From Bacteroidales bacterium UBA3724 (GTDB taxonomy: Bacteria > Bacteroidota > Bacteroidia > Bacteroidales > P3): 33,031 bases of DNA. Position 1 is the first letter of the stretch, and every line of letters starts with the position of its first letter. The notes under the pieces are model-generated. The model was not told the origin of the DNA. It worked only from the letters and a program-made list of their open reading frames with translations, and searched no databases. Shown here piece after piece: positions 1 to 9,013 of this stretch. The DNA is taken from positions 1-33,031 of the forward strand of contig DFHL01000099.1 in assembly GCA_002371315.1 (NCBI GenBank), read 5' to 3'. Position numbers and translations under genes: made by a program.

Positions 1-166
1 TTAATTCCTGGCCAATTTATGGTAATTCCTGTTAAAAGAAAATGAAAGTTATTTTTGACCATTTATTTACCATTGGGTGACCTCTATAATTCGTGTTTCG
101 AATGTATATTTGTTGAATATTCGTGCAGTTCGTGAAATTGTTGGAGGTTTCCATTGGTTTTGCGAC
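1..166. repeat. gene-free left edge with a copy of the dispersed TTAATTCCTG repeat
   Basis: Positions 1-40 carry TTAATTCCTGGCCAATTT followed by GTAATTCCTGTTAAAAG. This closely matches the end of the tandem units at 17,198-17,225 and 17,318-17,350, in the same orientation. The following bases (GACCATTTATTTACCATTGGG) also resemble those after the second copy at 17,360-17,385. The rest of the stretch is AT-rich with three TTCGTG words. I see no gene and no convincing terminator for the nudix gene that ends at 167. Confidence 0.6.
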
Positions 167-553
167 TTACATTGTCTTTAACTTCCGCACCAGCGCCCAA
201 TCCGCCGGCAGCCAGTTTACGCTTTCGATCTCATCCTTGCTGAGCCACTTTGCGGCCTCGTGTTCCTTCAGTTCCAGATGCCCACTCTCCACGTGGCATA
301 GGTAGCAATGCATAGTGAGGTGAAACTGAGGATAGTCCCATTCCACCGTCTCTACAAGGTGCTCCACTGCGATGCGCGTCTCCAGCTCCTCCCAAATCTC
401 GCGTCGCAAGGCCTCCTCTGCCGTCTCATCCGTTTCGATCTTCCCGCCGGGAAACTCCCAGTAGTCCTTCCATTCGCCGTAACCCCGCTGTGTGGCGAAT
501 ATGCGTCCGCGCTCATCGTGAAAAATAGCTGCAACAACTTCAATCTGTTTCAT
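167..553 (-). CDS. NUDIX hydrolase, MutT-like (deoxy)nucleoside triphosphate pyrophosphohydrolase
   Basis: A 128-residue single-domain nudix protein that probably hydrolyses damaged or non-canonical nucleoside triphosphates to the monophosphate and pyrophosphate in the cytoplasm. The nudix box runs from about G37 to E56: GGK(I), then E43, then REIWEE at 51-56. The Gly usually found two residues after EE is replaced by Glu58. The N-terminal strand (VVAAIFHD) and the WEFPGGK turn are typical of MutT-type enzymes. The ATG at 553 is the natural start. The gene lies 135 bp downstream of the last defence-operon gene on the same strand and has its own -7 motif at 684-691, so it may be transcribed separately. 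MutT homologues have many substrates, and the exact one cannot be read from sequence. Confidence 0.88.
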   Translation of the reverse strand: MKQIEVVAAIFHDERGRIFATQRGYGEWKDYWEFPGGKIETDETAEEALRREIWEELETRIAVEHLVETVEWDYPQFHLTMHCYLCHVESGHLELKEHEAAKWLSKDEIESVNWLPADWALVRKLKTM

Positions 554-683
554 ACAGAACGATAACGGATAAATATCGGGTTTATTGCTATATTTAGTCA
601 GTGGAATTCAGGCAGGGTTGGCCTTTGGAATCTTGCAGTAAGCGGAGTCGGGTGGATTTAGGTTCTTCTTGGGTGTTTAGTTG

Positions 684-691
684 CAAAATTA
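684..691 (-). promoter_or_regulatory. Bacteroidales -7 motif (TAATTTTG) ahead of the nudix gene
   Basis: On the minus strand the sequence reads TAATTTTG. Its first three bases are the TAA stop codon of the upstream DUF2357 nuclease gene. A start site about 5 nt further on would give a leader of about 125 nt to the nudix ATG. No clear TTTG is seen at -33, so this is a plausible but unproven promoter. Confidence 0.4.
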
Positions 692-2905
692 GTGAATCAA
701 TTCTTCCCAGGTCGCATACCAGGGCTTGCTGGTATTTTTTCCTCTCCCCAAGCCGGGCAATTTGTTGTACTCTTGCGACTTATTGTTGTCGAATGCATAA
801 ACAAGATAGTAGTCGTGTCCGAGGTCGGTAAAACCTTTCTTCTCCAAATCTTTTTTCGACATAAATCGCGGGCCTGTTCCTTTCAGTTTGTAAAGCGTTC
901 CAGATGTACCGTTGTGTAACATAACATAGCGGGCGTTCAAGGCTCGTGGTTCCAGTACTATGGCTCCGGCATCCTCGCCAGTGCGAAGGTAGCATAGACC
1001 CAACTCTTTCATTTTGGATAGTTTGTCCTTGTACGCAAAATTGACCAGCACCACATCGTCTGGATTTTGATAGGTCAATCCGTGCTGTGGAGTCGCGTTT
1101 TTGTAAAGGTATGTCCTCATACGTTTGCGATTCAGCCACTCAGCGATCTGCTCTCTCAGAGCCTGCTCGCTGCTGTTGGGGTCGACATCCAGTTCGTCCG
1201 AAGGTCTCAGTGGAAAAGCTCCAATGCCAATGGTCTTGACGGATTGGTAGTAACGTGACTGCTCAAACTCCTCACGGGTGTAGTTGCCAGGAAAGAGGAC
1301 ATAACCACCGATCACCTCGCGTTTAGGTTTATTGTTGGCTGGGTCGACATAGTAAATAGCATCGCGGTAGCGGTGCATTTGGTCGATGGCATCACTTGGA
1401 GGAATATCCAGATCGTCGGGATGTGAATCACTTATACGGTATTTGGCATCAAAAAGGAATGTGTACTGAATATCCCGTTGCCGTTTAGTAAGTCGCAGCA
1501 CGATGTCGGGCCGCTGCTGTGTGGTGAAGGTGGTTGTGCCGCTGATGGCTGACACCACACGGTTGTCGTCCTCCCTCACGGGCGCGTTATACAACACCGA
1601 GGCCAGTTCCACGTTGTCCTCAGTCTGTAGGAAGGTTACCTCGGAATGGGTTCCCCAGCTAAGGTCGCGGACAAACTGTGGAGTCAGTTTATTACCTTTG
1701 TACTGGGCTGTAGCCTTATCCTTCAGTATATCAGCAACAATGTTCTTGACTTTCAGGAAACACCATATTTCGTAAAGCATCGCGATGTCTTTTGTCTCCA
1801 GCTTGTTCACACCCTCTTCCAATTCATATCCGCACATCAGTTCTATCCATTTCTGATAGATGGTACGGTAGTTGGTAGACTTCTTCATTACCAGAGAATC
1901 CTGCGAGAAACCTTTAAACTGCCCTATGCTGTGGAAGAATGGGTGGCTCGTTAGCCGTTGTAGCTCTTCTCCCATCTCGTTCAGTCGGTTCTCCATCATT
2001 CTCGACTTAGAACCAGCATTCCTTATGTGCTGGCTTACAATGGTAAAACGCTGTTGCGTCTCCTTCAGCACGAACTTCAGGAATCGGTTTTCTACCGTGT
2101 CGTTGGTATGGCATAGTTCGTTGGTGCGGTACAGGTGGTGAGGGTCGTCTTTGAATTGAATGTACTCGTTCTCCAGCTCGCGACCTATCCATCGTAGCCT
2201 TTCCTGCCGCTCGTAGTTCACCCTGTCGTGCAACTTGCGTCGGGGGGAGTTAATTATCTGGCGGCAGGCTTTGGTAATATCCTCGAAGCAGGATTGAAAT
2301 ATCTGCCACCATATCAAGTCGGTCGACTCGCCGCTACGGGTACGGAAATTGAGATATGTCTCGCGCATAAATGCGAACGACAGCATACTGTATTCTCGCT
2401 CTATATCGCGGATTATCCACTCCATATCCGTGCGGTAATCCATCTTGTAACTCAAAACCTCTGTGGTGAAGCGCAGGCTTTTGGCAATCCCGTCCTTTTT
2501 GTAGTAGAGTGCAATGTCCGTTTTGCCTACCTGGTTGCCGAATCCGACGGCGCCAAAAAGCAGGTTGCCATCGCTGCTCAGTTGGGTGTCTTTGCTCACG
2601 TTTGAGAACATCAGCGACATCTCGTTTACACCCTCTTCGCCTTGAATGAGTACTGGATACTGTGTGTTTTCGAAGAAGACGGCTTCGCGCACTATCTGTT
2701 TGCTCTCGTATTCGTGTCCGGCAAACAAAAAGCGTGTGCCTGTCTGGGTGGTGGCAAATTCAGCCGTCAGTTTATCGTTGCCGCGTTCCACACGCAAGTT
2801 CCCCATCGCCTTGCGGATGCGGTCGATGCTCTTGTCGCACGAGAAGCGCATCCGGACATCGTCGTTCCGGACTTCGAAATTGAATATGTCATCTCGCGCA
2901 GCCAC
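689..2905 (-). CDS. McrC/LlaJI-like DUF2357 protein with PD-(D/E)XK nuclease domain
   Basis: A 738-residue protein with the architecture of DUF2357/PDDEXK_7 proteins, which act as the nuclease subunit of McrBC- and LlaJI-type restriction systems. The long N-terminal part (about 1-400) is the DUF2357-like region. The nuclease core shows P466-D467 (PDIVL), D486-A-K488 (FLFDAKYR) and a following QMHRY at 509-513, which is the D...(D/E)xK...QxxxY pattern. The last 130 residues form an extra domain of unknown role (ARYVMLHN, then LYKLKGTGPRF) that may be a small binding module. The start is a GTG at 2905, 2 bp after the stop of the McrB-like gene. The ATG just downstream is out of frame. The pairing implies that the AAA+ motor loads or activates this nuclease on DNA. 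Confidence 0.85.
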   Translation of the reverse strand: MAARDDIFNFEVRNDDVRMRFSCDKSIDRIRKAMGNLRVERGNDKLTAEFATTQTGTRFLFAGHEYESKQIVREAVFFENTQYPVLIQGEEGVNEMSLMFSNVSKDTQLSSDGNLLFGAVGFGNQVGKTDIALYYKKDGIAKSLRFTTEVLSYKMDYRTDMEWIIRDIEREYSMLSFAFMRETYLNFRTRSGESTDLIWWQIFQSCFEDITKACRQIINSPRRKLHDRVNYERQERLRWIGRELENEYIQFKDDPHHLYRTNELCHTNDTVENRFLKFVLKETQQRFTIVSQHIRNAGSKSRMMENRLNEMGEELQRLTSHPFFHSIGQFKGFSQDSLVMKKSTNYRTIYQKWIELMCGYELEEGVNKLETKDIAMLYEIWCFLKVKNIVADILKDKATAQYKGNKLTPQFVRDLSWGTHSEVTFLQTEDNVELASVLYNAPVREDDNRVVSAISGTTTFTTQQRPDIVLRLTKRQRDIQYTFLFDAKYRISDSHPDDLDIPPSDAIDQMHRYRDAIYYVDPANNKPKREVIGGYVLFPGNYTREEFEQSRYYQSVKTIGIGAFPLRPSDELDVDPNSSEQALREQIAEWLNRKRMRTYLYKNATPQHGLTYQNPDDVVLVNFAYKDKLSKMKELGLCYLRTGEDAGAIVLEPRALNARYVMLHNGTSGTLYKLKGTGPRFMSKKDLEKKGFTDLGHDYYLVYAFDNNKSQEYNKLPGLGRGKNTSKPWYATWEELIH

Positions 2906-2907
2906 TC

Positions 2908-4704
2908 TTATGCCCAGTAAGATACAAAATGTTCGCGCTCAAGGGTGCGGTACATCGCGTTGATTTTCTTCTCTGTCGAGGTGTCTGTACCGATGTGTTT
3001 GCGCACTATGGCCCGCAGGCTGTTCAGCAGGTTGATGTGGTCTTCGCCGTTGTCGATAATGGCATCCACCCCTATAGGTGCTATACGTGGGTCGTCTTCG
3101 TCTATCGCCAAGCGGTTGTCGTCGCCCTCTAAGCGCGACAGTATTTTCATCATTGTAAACTCGTCCAACGAACGTTCAAGTTCGAATTCTTCTCCAGCGA
3201 AGTCTTTGCTGGCGGACACATACAGCAGTGCCTCGTTGGCGGCACGATAGCCCAATTTGAATGGCGTTCCTTCCATAAGTTCGTTGACGGCTTTCAGGTA
3301 TGCTATAACCTTTTCGCTGTCGATTTGTTCCTTCACCTCTGATGCCTGTTGCGGACGGTTCACTAGCAGTTTGTTCAGTTCTGTCAACACTGGGAACAGG
3401 TCGCTTTCGCCAGACAGGAAACTGTCGTAATCCACCTCGTTCATTTCAACAGACATTGCACGATCCAGCACCTTGCGGCTAAACGAGAAGGTTGTCTCGT
3501 CCATATTCACCGTGCCCATAACCATCAAGTTGGGAGGAAGCGTAAGACCTTTTTCTGCAAATTGTTTGGCTAAGGGGTTGGATTCGGTGTAAAGTGCTTC
3601 GCCAAAGAAGTGTTTCAACATCTCCTCACAAGCTTCTTTCCCAAATTCTTTAAAAGGTTTTATAATCGGGTCGGTCACGTAGTTGCCGTCTTTGTCCGTT
3701 GAGCGCGACTCTATGGCACTGAGGAACTCGGCAAAGTATTCCTCCACAGGAGCCAGATTCATCTCGTCCAAACAGAGGAAGTAGGGGGTGCCCGTATGTT
3801 GCCAAGCTTTCACGATGAATTCTACGAAAGGTGTGAACTCATATTTGTTAGAAATGTTGGAATAAAATCCCACCACGTCCATCGAATTATGCCAGTTGGG
3901 TTTCACTTGTATCAACTCGAAATTCTCTGGCCGATTGTCTTTCCAGCGATCTTCATCATTCTCGTAAGCCTGTGTTGTCGTCGCTTGCGCCAGTTTCCTT
4001 ACGATGCGGCTTTTTCCCGTCCCAGAAATTCCTGCCAGCAACATAAACGGCTTCGTCCGCAGGGCGGTGAGGTATTTAATGTAACTAATGTTAGTTGAAT
4101 CAAGTTTATTTACAGTTCTACAAACATGCTCTGTCATGGCAGTTTGCTGCAACAATTCTGATAGTTTGGTGTTCTCGGCGAGAAACGCAGAAAGAGAAGC
4201 AATATAAGATTGGGAAACATTTACTAAAGCAGCATATGACAATATTGGAGAAACATAATAATCCTGTCGATCAATGGTTTTTCCACCCTTCCACCAGTCA
4301 TAATCTGTCAGAAATCTAATAAGATTATTTTTAGAAGCATCGCTTAATTCCAATGATTGTATCTTTAACAATTCCTTTTCAGAAAGTTTATCCCCTTTCA
4401 GTTCTTTAAGTCTATCTTTTTCAATAACAGAAACGGCAACGTCCTTGTAATTTTTTAATTCTGTGTATAGTTCCGTGAAAAATGCCGCAATATAGAACCA
4501 TTGGTTAGGCAAATAGATATTTAAATTCTCTCGCTTTGTGGTGACAATGGCAGAAAAGCGATTGTACTTTATCTCGTCTCCCCAAATCTCGTGGACGTTC
4601 TTTTTAAAATCATTTGGGAGCTCTATATCATTGCCTGAGTATAAGTTTTTATACCTTTCGACCATTTTGTTGGCCAGTATTCTTAAATCAGATAATTCAT
4701 TCAT
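2908..4704 (-). CDS. McrB-like AAA+ motor subunit of restriction system
   Basis: A 598-residue AAA+ NTPase of the McrB type. Walker A is GISGTGKS at 225-232, Walker B is FLCLDEMN around 309-316, and the later GTVNMDET (397-404) followed by DRA (414-416) matches the McrB sensor/finger region. In this family the motor hydrolyses nucleotide (GTP in McrB), translocates on DNA and drives the partner nuclease. The first 205 residues lack a family signature I recognise and occupy the position of the DNA-recognition domain. Base composition changes at the domain boundary: the N-terminal coding part (about 4090-4704) is visibly AT-rich and the AAA part is not. The gene lies 2 bp from both the methyltransferase and the nuclease gene, so all three are probably translated together. 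Confidence 0.87.
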   Translation of the reverse strand: MNELSDLRILANKMVERYKNLYSGNDIELPNDFKKNVHEIWGDEIKYNRFSAIVTTKRENLNIYLPNQWFYIAAFFTELYTELKNYKDVAVSVIEKDRLKELKGDKLSEKELLKIQSLELSDASKNNLIRFLTDYDWWKGGKTIDRQDYYVSPILSYAALVNVSQSYIASLSAFLAENTKLSELLQQTAMTEHVCRTVNKLDSTNISYIKYLTALRTKPFMLLAGISGTGKSRIVRKLAQATTTQAYENDEDRWKDNRPENFELIQVKPNWHNSMDVVGFYSNISNKYEFTPFVEFIVKAWQHTGTPYFLCLDEMNLAPVEEYFAEFLSAIESRSTDKDGNYVTDPIIKPFKEFGKEACEEMLKHFFGEALYTESNPLAKQFAEKGLTLPPNLMVMGTVNMDETTFSFSRKVLDRAMSVEMNEVDYDSFLSGESDLFPVLTELNKLLVNRPQQASEVKEQIDSEKVIAYLKAVNELMEGTPFKLGYRAANEALLYVSASKDFAGEEFELERSLDEFTMMKILSRLEGDDNRLAIDEDDPRIAPIGVDAIIDNGEDHINLLNSLRAIVRKHIGTDTSTEKKINAMYRTLEREHFVSYWA

Positions 4705-4706
4705 GG

Positions 4707-6149
4707 CTACATTAATTGATGTATTATTTCAAATGCTATTCTTTTTATCACAGGAACGGCGACACTGTTACCAAACTGATGGTAGGCTTCTTTCTTTGAA
4801 ACGACTATTTGGTATTCCAAATTTGATGGATTGTAGTTTTGATTATTTGCACATTCTGGATTTTCCCAACCATTACCAATGATTCTATAACCTTGCAAAC
4901 GACCGGCTTCTACAGGAGTGAGTTTTCTGGGATTCAGGCCTTTATCTGATTGGTCAATTAAAATCTCGCTGCCGTCTTTCCAGTATCTTGCAGAAATAGT
5001 ACTTGTATATACACTATCCTTATTAAACAAGGAATATCCGAAGCCCTTTCCATTTTGTTTGTTTCTCTCTTTCCTATTTTTATGGCCTTCCCACATCTTG
5101 TCGCTTATTGTATAGGAAGGATCTATTGTGTTGAAGGGCTCGAAAATGTCAGATACTTTTGTTGGCAAAGTCCCGTCTTTTAGTTTCTCTTTTTCGTATA
5201 TTGTGTTGCCGTCAGGGTCAATTCCATATGGAAATTTAAAATCTTTTACATTGACTGATTCTCTGAACCAAGCGACTATGAACAATCTTTCTCTATTTTG
5301 TGGTACGCCAAAAAATTTTGCATTAAGTACTTCATAAGAGTAGTCATAGCCCAATTCTTTTAATGTCGCGAGAATGACATTTAATGTCTTGCCCTTGTCA
5401 TGTGTTTTGAGGCCTCTGACGTTTTCTAAAAACAATACTCTTGGTGGATGCCCTGCCTCAATTTTCTCTTTTACGATATTTGCAATGTTAAAGAATAGGG
5501 TTCCGCGGGTGTCCTCAAAACCACGTTTCAAACCTGCAATAGAAAATGGTTGACAAGGAAATCCTCCACAGCAAATATCAAAATCAGGAATTTTTGATGG
5601 GTCTGCATCATTTATGTCTTCATTAAAATATAGATATTCTCCTTTGCGATTCTTTTTGAAGAGAGTGGGCTCAATATCTTTATAGTTTGCCTCATACGAA
5701 ATTCTGGCATTTTTGTCCCACTCGCTTGCAAACACGCATTTTGCCCCAACAGAGTGCATAGCTTGATGGAATCCACCAATGCCAGCAAATAAGTCTATAA
5801 ACCGTATCTTTTCTCCTAGCAATTTTTTGATGTTAATACGAACCTTCATATTCTCATCTGTCGGCTCGCTTTTCATCTCCTCGCTGATTTTTTCACGAAG
5901 CAGGTCTTTATCTCTTGGGATACTTTTGTCTTTATTGTATTGTAACGTTTCAAACCAAAAGTCAAAAATAGATTCCCCTAAGTCCCAAAACTTATGAGGA
6001 ATCCCAAAGCCAATATTTGCAAGACGGAAATGCTCATATACAATCTTGTATTGAGTATCAATATCCATCGTATGGCCGCCAATACAAGGCTTGTCTTCGG
6101 TGTATTTCTTTACTATGTCTTTTATATTTTGTAGAATCAGTTTGGTCAT
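4707..6149 (-). CDS. DNA (cytosine-5-)-methyltransferase
   Basis: A 480-residue C5-cytosine methyltransferase using S-adenosylmethionine. Motif I is FIDLFAGIGG (117-126). The catalytic motif IV is PCQ at 198-200 with C199 as nucleophile, motif VI is ENV (242-244), and motif VIII is QNRERLFIVAW (284-294). The variable target-recognition region lies between about 300 and 405, motif IX is LTPVEAGRLQG (410-420), and motif X is QFGNSVAVPV (458-467). All catalytic motifs are present, so it should be active. A 115-residue N-terminal extension precedes motif I and may add specificity or contact partners. Its likely job is to mark self DNA for the nucleases encoded on either side. It is the only methyltransferase in the operon, whereas classic LlaJI carries two, so a symmetric site is more likely. 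The gene is AT-rich relative to the host core genes. Confidence 0.95.
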   Translation of the reverse strand: MTKLILQNIKDIVKKYTEDKPCIGGHTMDIDTQYKIVYEHFRLANIGFGIPHKFWDLGESIFDFWFETLQYNKDKSIPRDKDLLREKISEEMKSEPTDENMKVRINIKKLLGEKIRFIDLFAGIGGFHQAMHSVGAKCVFASEWDKNARISYEANYKDIEPTLFKKNRKGEYLYFNEDINDADPSKIPDFDICCGGFPCQPFSIAGLKRGFEDTRGTLFFNIANIVKEKIEAGHPPRVLFLENVRGLKTHDKGKTLNVILATLKELGYDYSYEVLNAKFFGVPQNRERLFIVAWFRESVNVKDFKFPYGIDPDGNTIYEKEKLKDGTLPTKVSDIFEPFNTIDPSYTISDKMWEGHKNRKERNKQNGKGFGYSLFNKDSVYTSTISARYWKDGSEILIDQSDKGLNPRKLTPVEAGRLQGYRIIGNGWENPECANNQNYNPSNLEYQIVVSKKEAYHQFGNSVAVPVIKRIAFEIIHQLM

Positions 6150-6205
6150 TTATTTTGTTGTAGCATTGTCTGATTGACTTTGCCGTTTATTAGTTCCTAA
6201 ATAAA

Positions 6206-8359
6206 TTATTTATTATTCTCTGAACTAGACAAAAGTCTATCGATAAAAACCTTGTTCCGTAGTTTAGCTCTTTTTAGCAATGTGGAATATTTCATTATTT
6301 CTGTATATATGGTTCCGTCCTCTCCTTTGTTAAAGTTTATAACTTTTTCGGAAGGTCTAAACCAATAGTTTAAGTGCATAGATTGTTCAAAGCGGCTAAC
6401 ACGACCTCTTACATCCCGATCTTCGATATTCTCTCCAATTAGATAGCCATAGAATGTTGTAAGCTTCACATCTTCTATTGTGTAATTTCTCAGTATACTG
6501 GCATAAAAATCGATTTGGGTAAGATGCTCCGATACATTTACGTCGGGTGCTTTAAATTCAATTATTATAGCCTTCCCTTCTTCGGGGAATAATAAAATGT
6601 CTGGCCTTTTTGTAAGCCTTCTTTCGTTCAAGGAATTAAGGTATCGTTTGTCTTCTTCTGAGAATTCTTTGTCAAACAACATTTTACCACTATATTCCAT
6701 ATCTTTGAACTCCTTCTCTGATACACCTTTAAAGTAAATAAAGTCTTCGTTAATTAGCCATAGGTCACTATCTTCTGGGGATTGTGAAGAAGTACTTTGT
6801 TGAAAAATTAAATTATGCAATAGACTTTCGTTAATTCTACCTCCATTTCGTAGGGAGTCAAGTTCGTTGTTCAGAATTTGTTCAAACAAATCGAGAACCA
6901 ACTTTCGTCGTGCAACATATTTGCTCAAGATTGTCCTATTTTGCAGAGGAATAGCTCTTACGAGTTCGTCGACTTTGCTCTGTAATGTATTTCTGTAATC
7001 CTCAGTCTTGTTGGGTGTAAGGTATTTAAGTTCGTCTATCTTTTTCTTAATCTCACTATCTTTTTCTGCCTCAATTTTGCTATCCGCTTCATAAATGGCT
7101 TTTAGTATGGCCTCGTCGCTATCTGTGTTTTTGATTTTTTTCCGAATTTTCTCAACGGTTTTATTGTTGAGTAGAAACATGGATTGCAGTTCATCAATAT
7201 TTCTGTTTTTTTGTTCTGCAGACTCTCGTATTTCCTTGTATAATTGACTAATATAAAGGTTTGTGTTTTCTTTTATGGTGTCTATCAAGATTACTTCTTC
7301 TGGGAATAGATTCGATTCATTTTGACTCTTAAACTCCTTGCCAGTTATCAATTTCATATTTCCCCTGTCATCTCTATCATTTTCATCAAAATATTTTCCA
7401 GTTAGGAGAAACAAATATCGGTAATTCTCAATACTGTCTTTCTTTTGTAAATTATATAATTCAATAGACGTTCCCACAGCACCTTTACTTACTAATAGTA
7501 TTTCATTCTCGGTGAGTTCTGATGCTGGTCTTTTAAAAGCTTTAAGTCTAAACTCTTCTTTCCGTTCTGAATATATTATTTCATTTTTTTCATTAAGTCG
7601 ACTATAATTTAGGTTTATTGGACCTTCTTTGTCAGGTTGAGGAATAGATTCTGTTGTGACTTTTGCTTCATCAACAATAGACTCGCCAAGATAAATTTTT
7701 ATGATTATTTGCGGCAATTTATCTCGATGCTCGCAAAAAAGAGACAAAAAGTGTTTTACCAGATTTCCTTTAATAGCTGAAGCCTCTTTTAATGAAGTGT
7801 AGTACTCCAAATCCTTGGTATCAAGTAGCGTGTCAAAGATTATTGTAGTACCAGTTTCTCTGTCTCTTGTCTTCTTTTCAACATCAATCCGTAATATCGC
7901 GTTATTTGACAGAAATTGTTCTTTCTTTGACATTGTAACTTGACGAATCATATTAGAATCACCTGAGTTATAAACACTTCGAAGAACGGTATTGTCAAAG
8001 AAATGTAAATATTGCACACGTCCAGTACCTAAATTTGACCTTTTTTTACTGTCATCTCTCAGGTTTATTAATCGAAGAAAACTAGCGTCGTTTAAGCCAA
8101 TTCCATTATCACTTACTTCAACTCGTGTGAAATCCGCATTTTCTATACCCTCATTTATGAGATTTTCGCAAAAATGAAACGAAATCGATATTGTACCACG
8201 ATTCAGGCCATCCTCAGTGAACTTATCGAGAATTGCTTCCCAGGCATTCATAAAAGACTCGTAAATGGGCTGAAGGGGAGTATCTGTTTTTTTTCTTATG
8301 GTTTTCAGCTCATTTCTATAATAAATGCCTTGTGCTTTAAAATATTTCTGCGTGTCCAT
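6206..8359 (-). CDS. GHKL (MORC-like) ATPase fused to a C-terminal PD-(D/E)XK nuclease domain
   Basis: An approximately 717-residue protein counted from the ATG at 8359. A TTG at 8374 would add five residues and is a less likely start. The N-terminal GHKL ATPase shows an N-box (YESFMNAW, E34 and N38), DNGIG at 84-88 and a glycine-rich lid (LGTGRVQ, about 110-115), then GTTIIFD. A charged, probably helical middle section (about 360-480) follows. Near the C-terminus KRPDILLF, then IIEFKAP (D587, E601, K603) and QIDFY (615-619) make a PD-(D/E)XK nuclease signature. Prokaryotic MORC-type ATPases linked to restriction-fold domains and C5 methyltransferases are documented (Iyer, Abhiman and Aravind). 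They are thought to clamp or remodel DNA. Here the ATPase and nuclease share one chain beside the methyltransferase gene. Confidence 0.85.
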   Translation of the reverse strand: MDTQKYFKAQGIYYRNELKTIRKKTDTPLQPIYESFMNAWEAILDKFTEDGLNRGTISISFHFCENLINEGIENADFTRVEVSDNGIGLNDASFLRLINLRDDSKKRSNLGTGRVQYLHFFDNTVLRSVYNSGDSNMIRQVTMSKKEQFLSNNAILRIDVEKKTRDRETGTTIIFDTLLDTKDLEYYTSLKEASAIKGNLVKHFLSLFCEHRDKLPQIIIKIYLGESIVDEAKVTTESIPQPDKEGPINLNYSRLNEKNEIIYSERKEEFRLKAFKRPASELTENEILLVSKGAVGTSIELYNLQKKDSIENYRYLFLLTGKYFDENDRDDRGNMKLITGKEFKSQNESNLFPEEVILIDTIKENTNLYISQLYKEIRESAEQKNRNIDELQSMFLLNNKTVEKIRKKIKNTDSDEAILKAIYEADSKIEAEKDSEIKKKIDELKYLTPNKTEDYRNTLQSKVDELVRAIPLQNRTILSKYVARRKLVLDLFEQILNNELDSLRNGGRINESLLHNLIFQQSTSSQSPEDSDLWLINEDFIYFKGVSEKEFKDMEYSGKMLFDKEFSEEDKRYLNSLNERRLTKRPDILLFPEEGKAIIIEFKAPDVNVSEHLTQIDFYASILRNYTIEDVKLTTFYGYLIGENIEDRDVRGRVSRFEQSMHLNYWFRPSEKVINFNKGEDGTIYTEIMKYSTLLKRAKLRNKVFIDRLLSSSENNK

Positions 8360-8380
8360 ATTAAATGGGTTCAAAAATTA

Positions 8381-9013
8381 TTAATCTATAGAATCAAATA
8401 AGGATGCCATTAGAAATCTTTTTAACGGCTCCAAATACTTGGCATCCAGATTCCAGTGCTGAGGGTTCTCGTAGTTGCGGTTGCGTTCTTTGATGAGGTC
8501 TTTCTGCTTCGGCTCCAGCAAGGCCTCGAGATAACCGTATATCTTTGTTTTCTTGGCGGGGGTGGTGAGGGGTGGCGGTGTCCTTCCTGGGATTTCCTGC
8601 TGCACGAGTTCCTCCTCATAGTGCTGCCAGCAGTCGAAGATGGGCTGGTTGTTAGGGTTGATGATATGCTCTAAGAGGTCTTCCAATGAGCCTGCATCTT
8701 TATTATTGGGTAATAGGAAGAGTTCAAACTCGACTCCATAGTTATCTCGAATGGATAGCAGTTCTTTGCGGCGAGCTTCGATATCATCATCGGCATCAAA
8801 AATCACGAGATTTGTGGCGCCATAGTCCATACCTTCTTTAAGAGTGTTTATTCCGTTTTCGCAGAACAGTTTCTGGTAACCACCTGTGTTGTCACCCTTT
8901 ATTGGAAGGGTAATGCTGCCATCAGGTGCATTCTTATGAAACAGGTGGCGATAGTAGTCCTCAAAGAACTTCTTGTCTGCTGTACCTTCTACTATTATTT
9001 GGAATTTATTCAT
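8381..9013 (-). CDS. TOPRIM-domain (DUF3226-like) protein, partner of upstream AAA ATPase
   Basis: A 210-residue protein with a TOPRIM fold signature: E9 in IIVEGTADKKF, the acidic DAD at 73-75 in LVIFDADDD, and a later NNKDAGSLEDLLEHI (about 103-117). These residues bind divalent metal in OLD-family and topoisomerase/primase nucleases. The layout fits DUF3226 proteins. The start codon overlaps the stop of the ATPase gene by one base (TAATG), which indicates translational coupling and an ATPase-TOPRIM complex. Comparable two-gene pairs are PARIS (AriA/AriB, where the TOPRIM protein is DUF4435) and split OLD-type nucleases. It is probably the effector, or a nuclease-like sensor-activated subunit. 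I infer function from family and coupling only. Confidence 0.8.
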   Translation of the reverse strand: MNKFQIIVEGTADKKFFEDYYRHLFHKNAPDGSITLPIKGDNTGGYQKLFCENGINTLKEGMDYGATNLVIFDADDDIEARRKELLSIRDNYGVEFELFLLPNNKDAGSLEDLLEHIINPNNQPIFDCWQHYEEELVQQEIPGRTPPPLTTPAKKTKIYGYLEALLEPKQKDLIKERNRNYENPQHWNLDAKYLEPLKRFLMASLFDSID

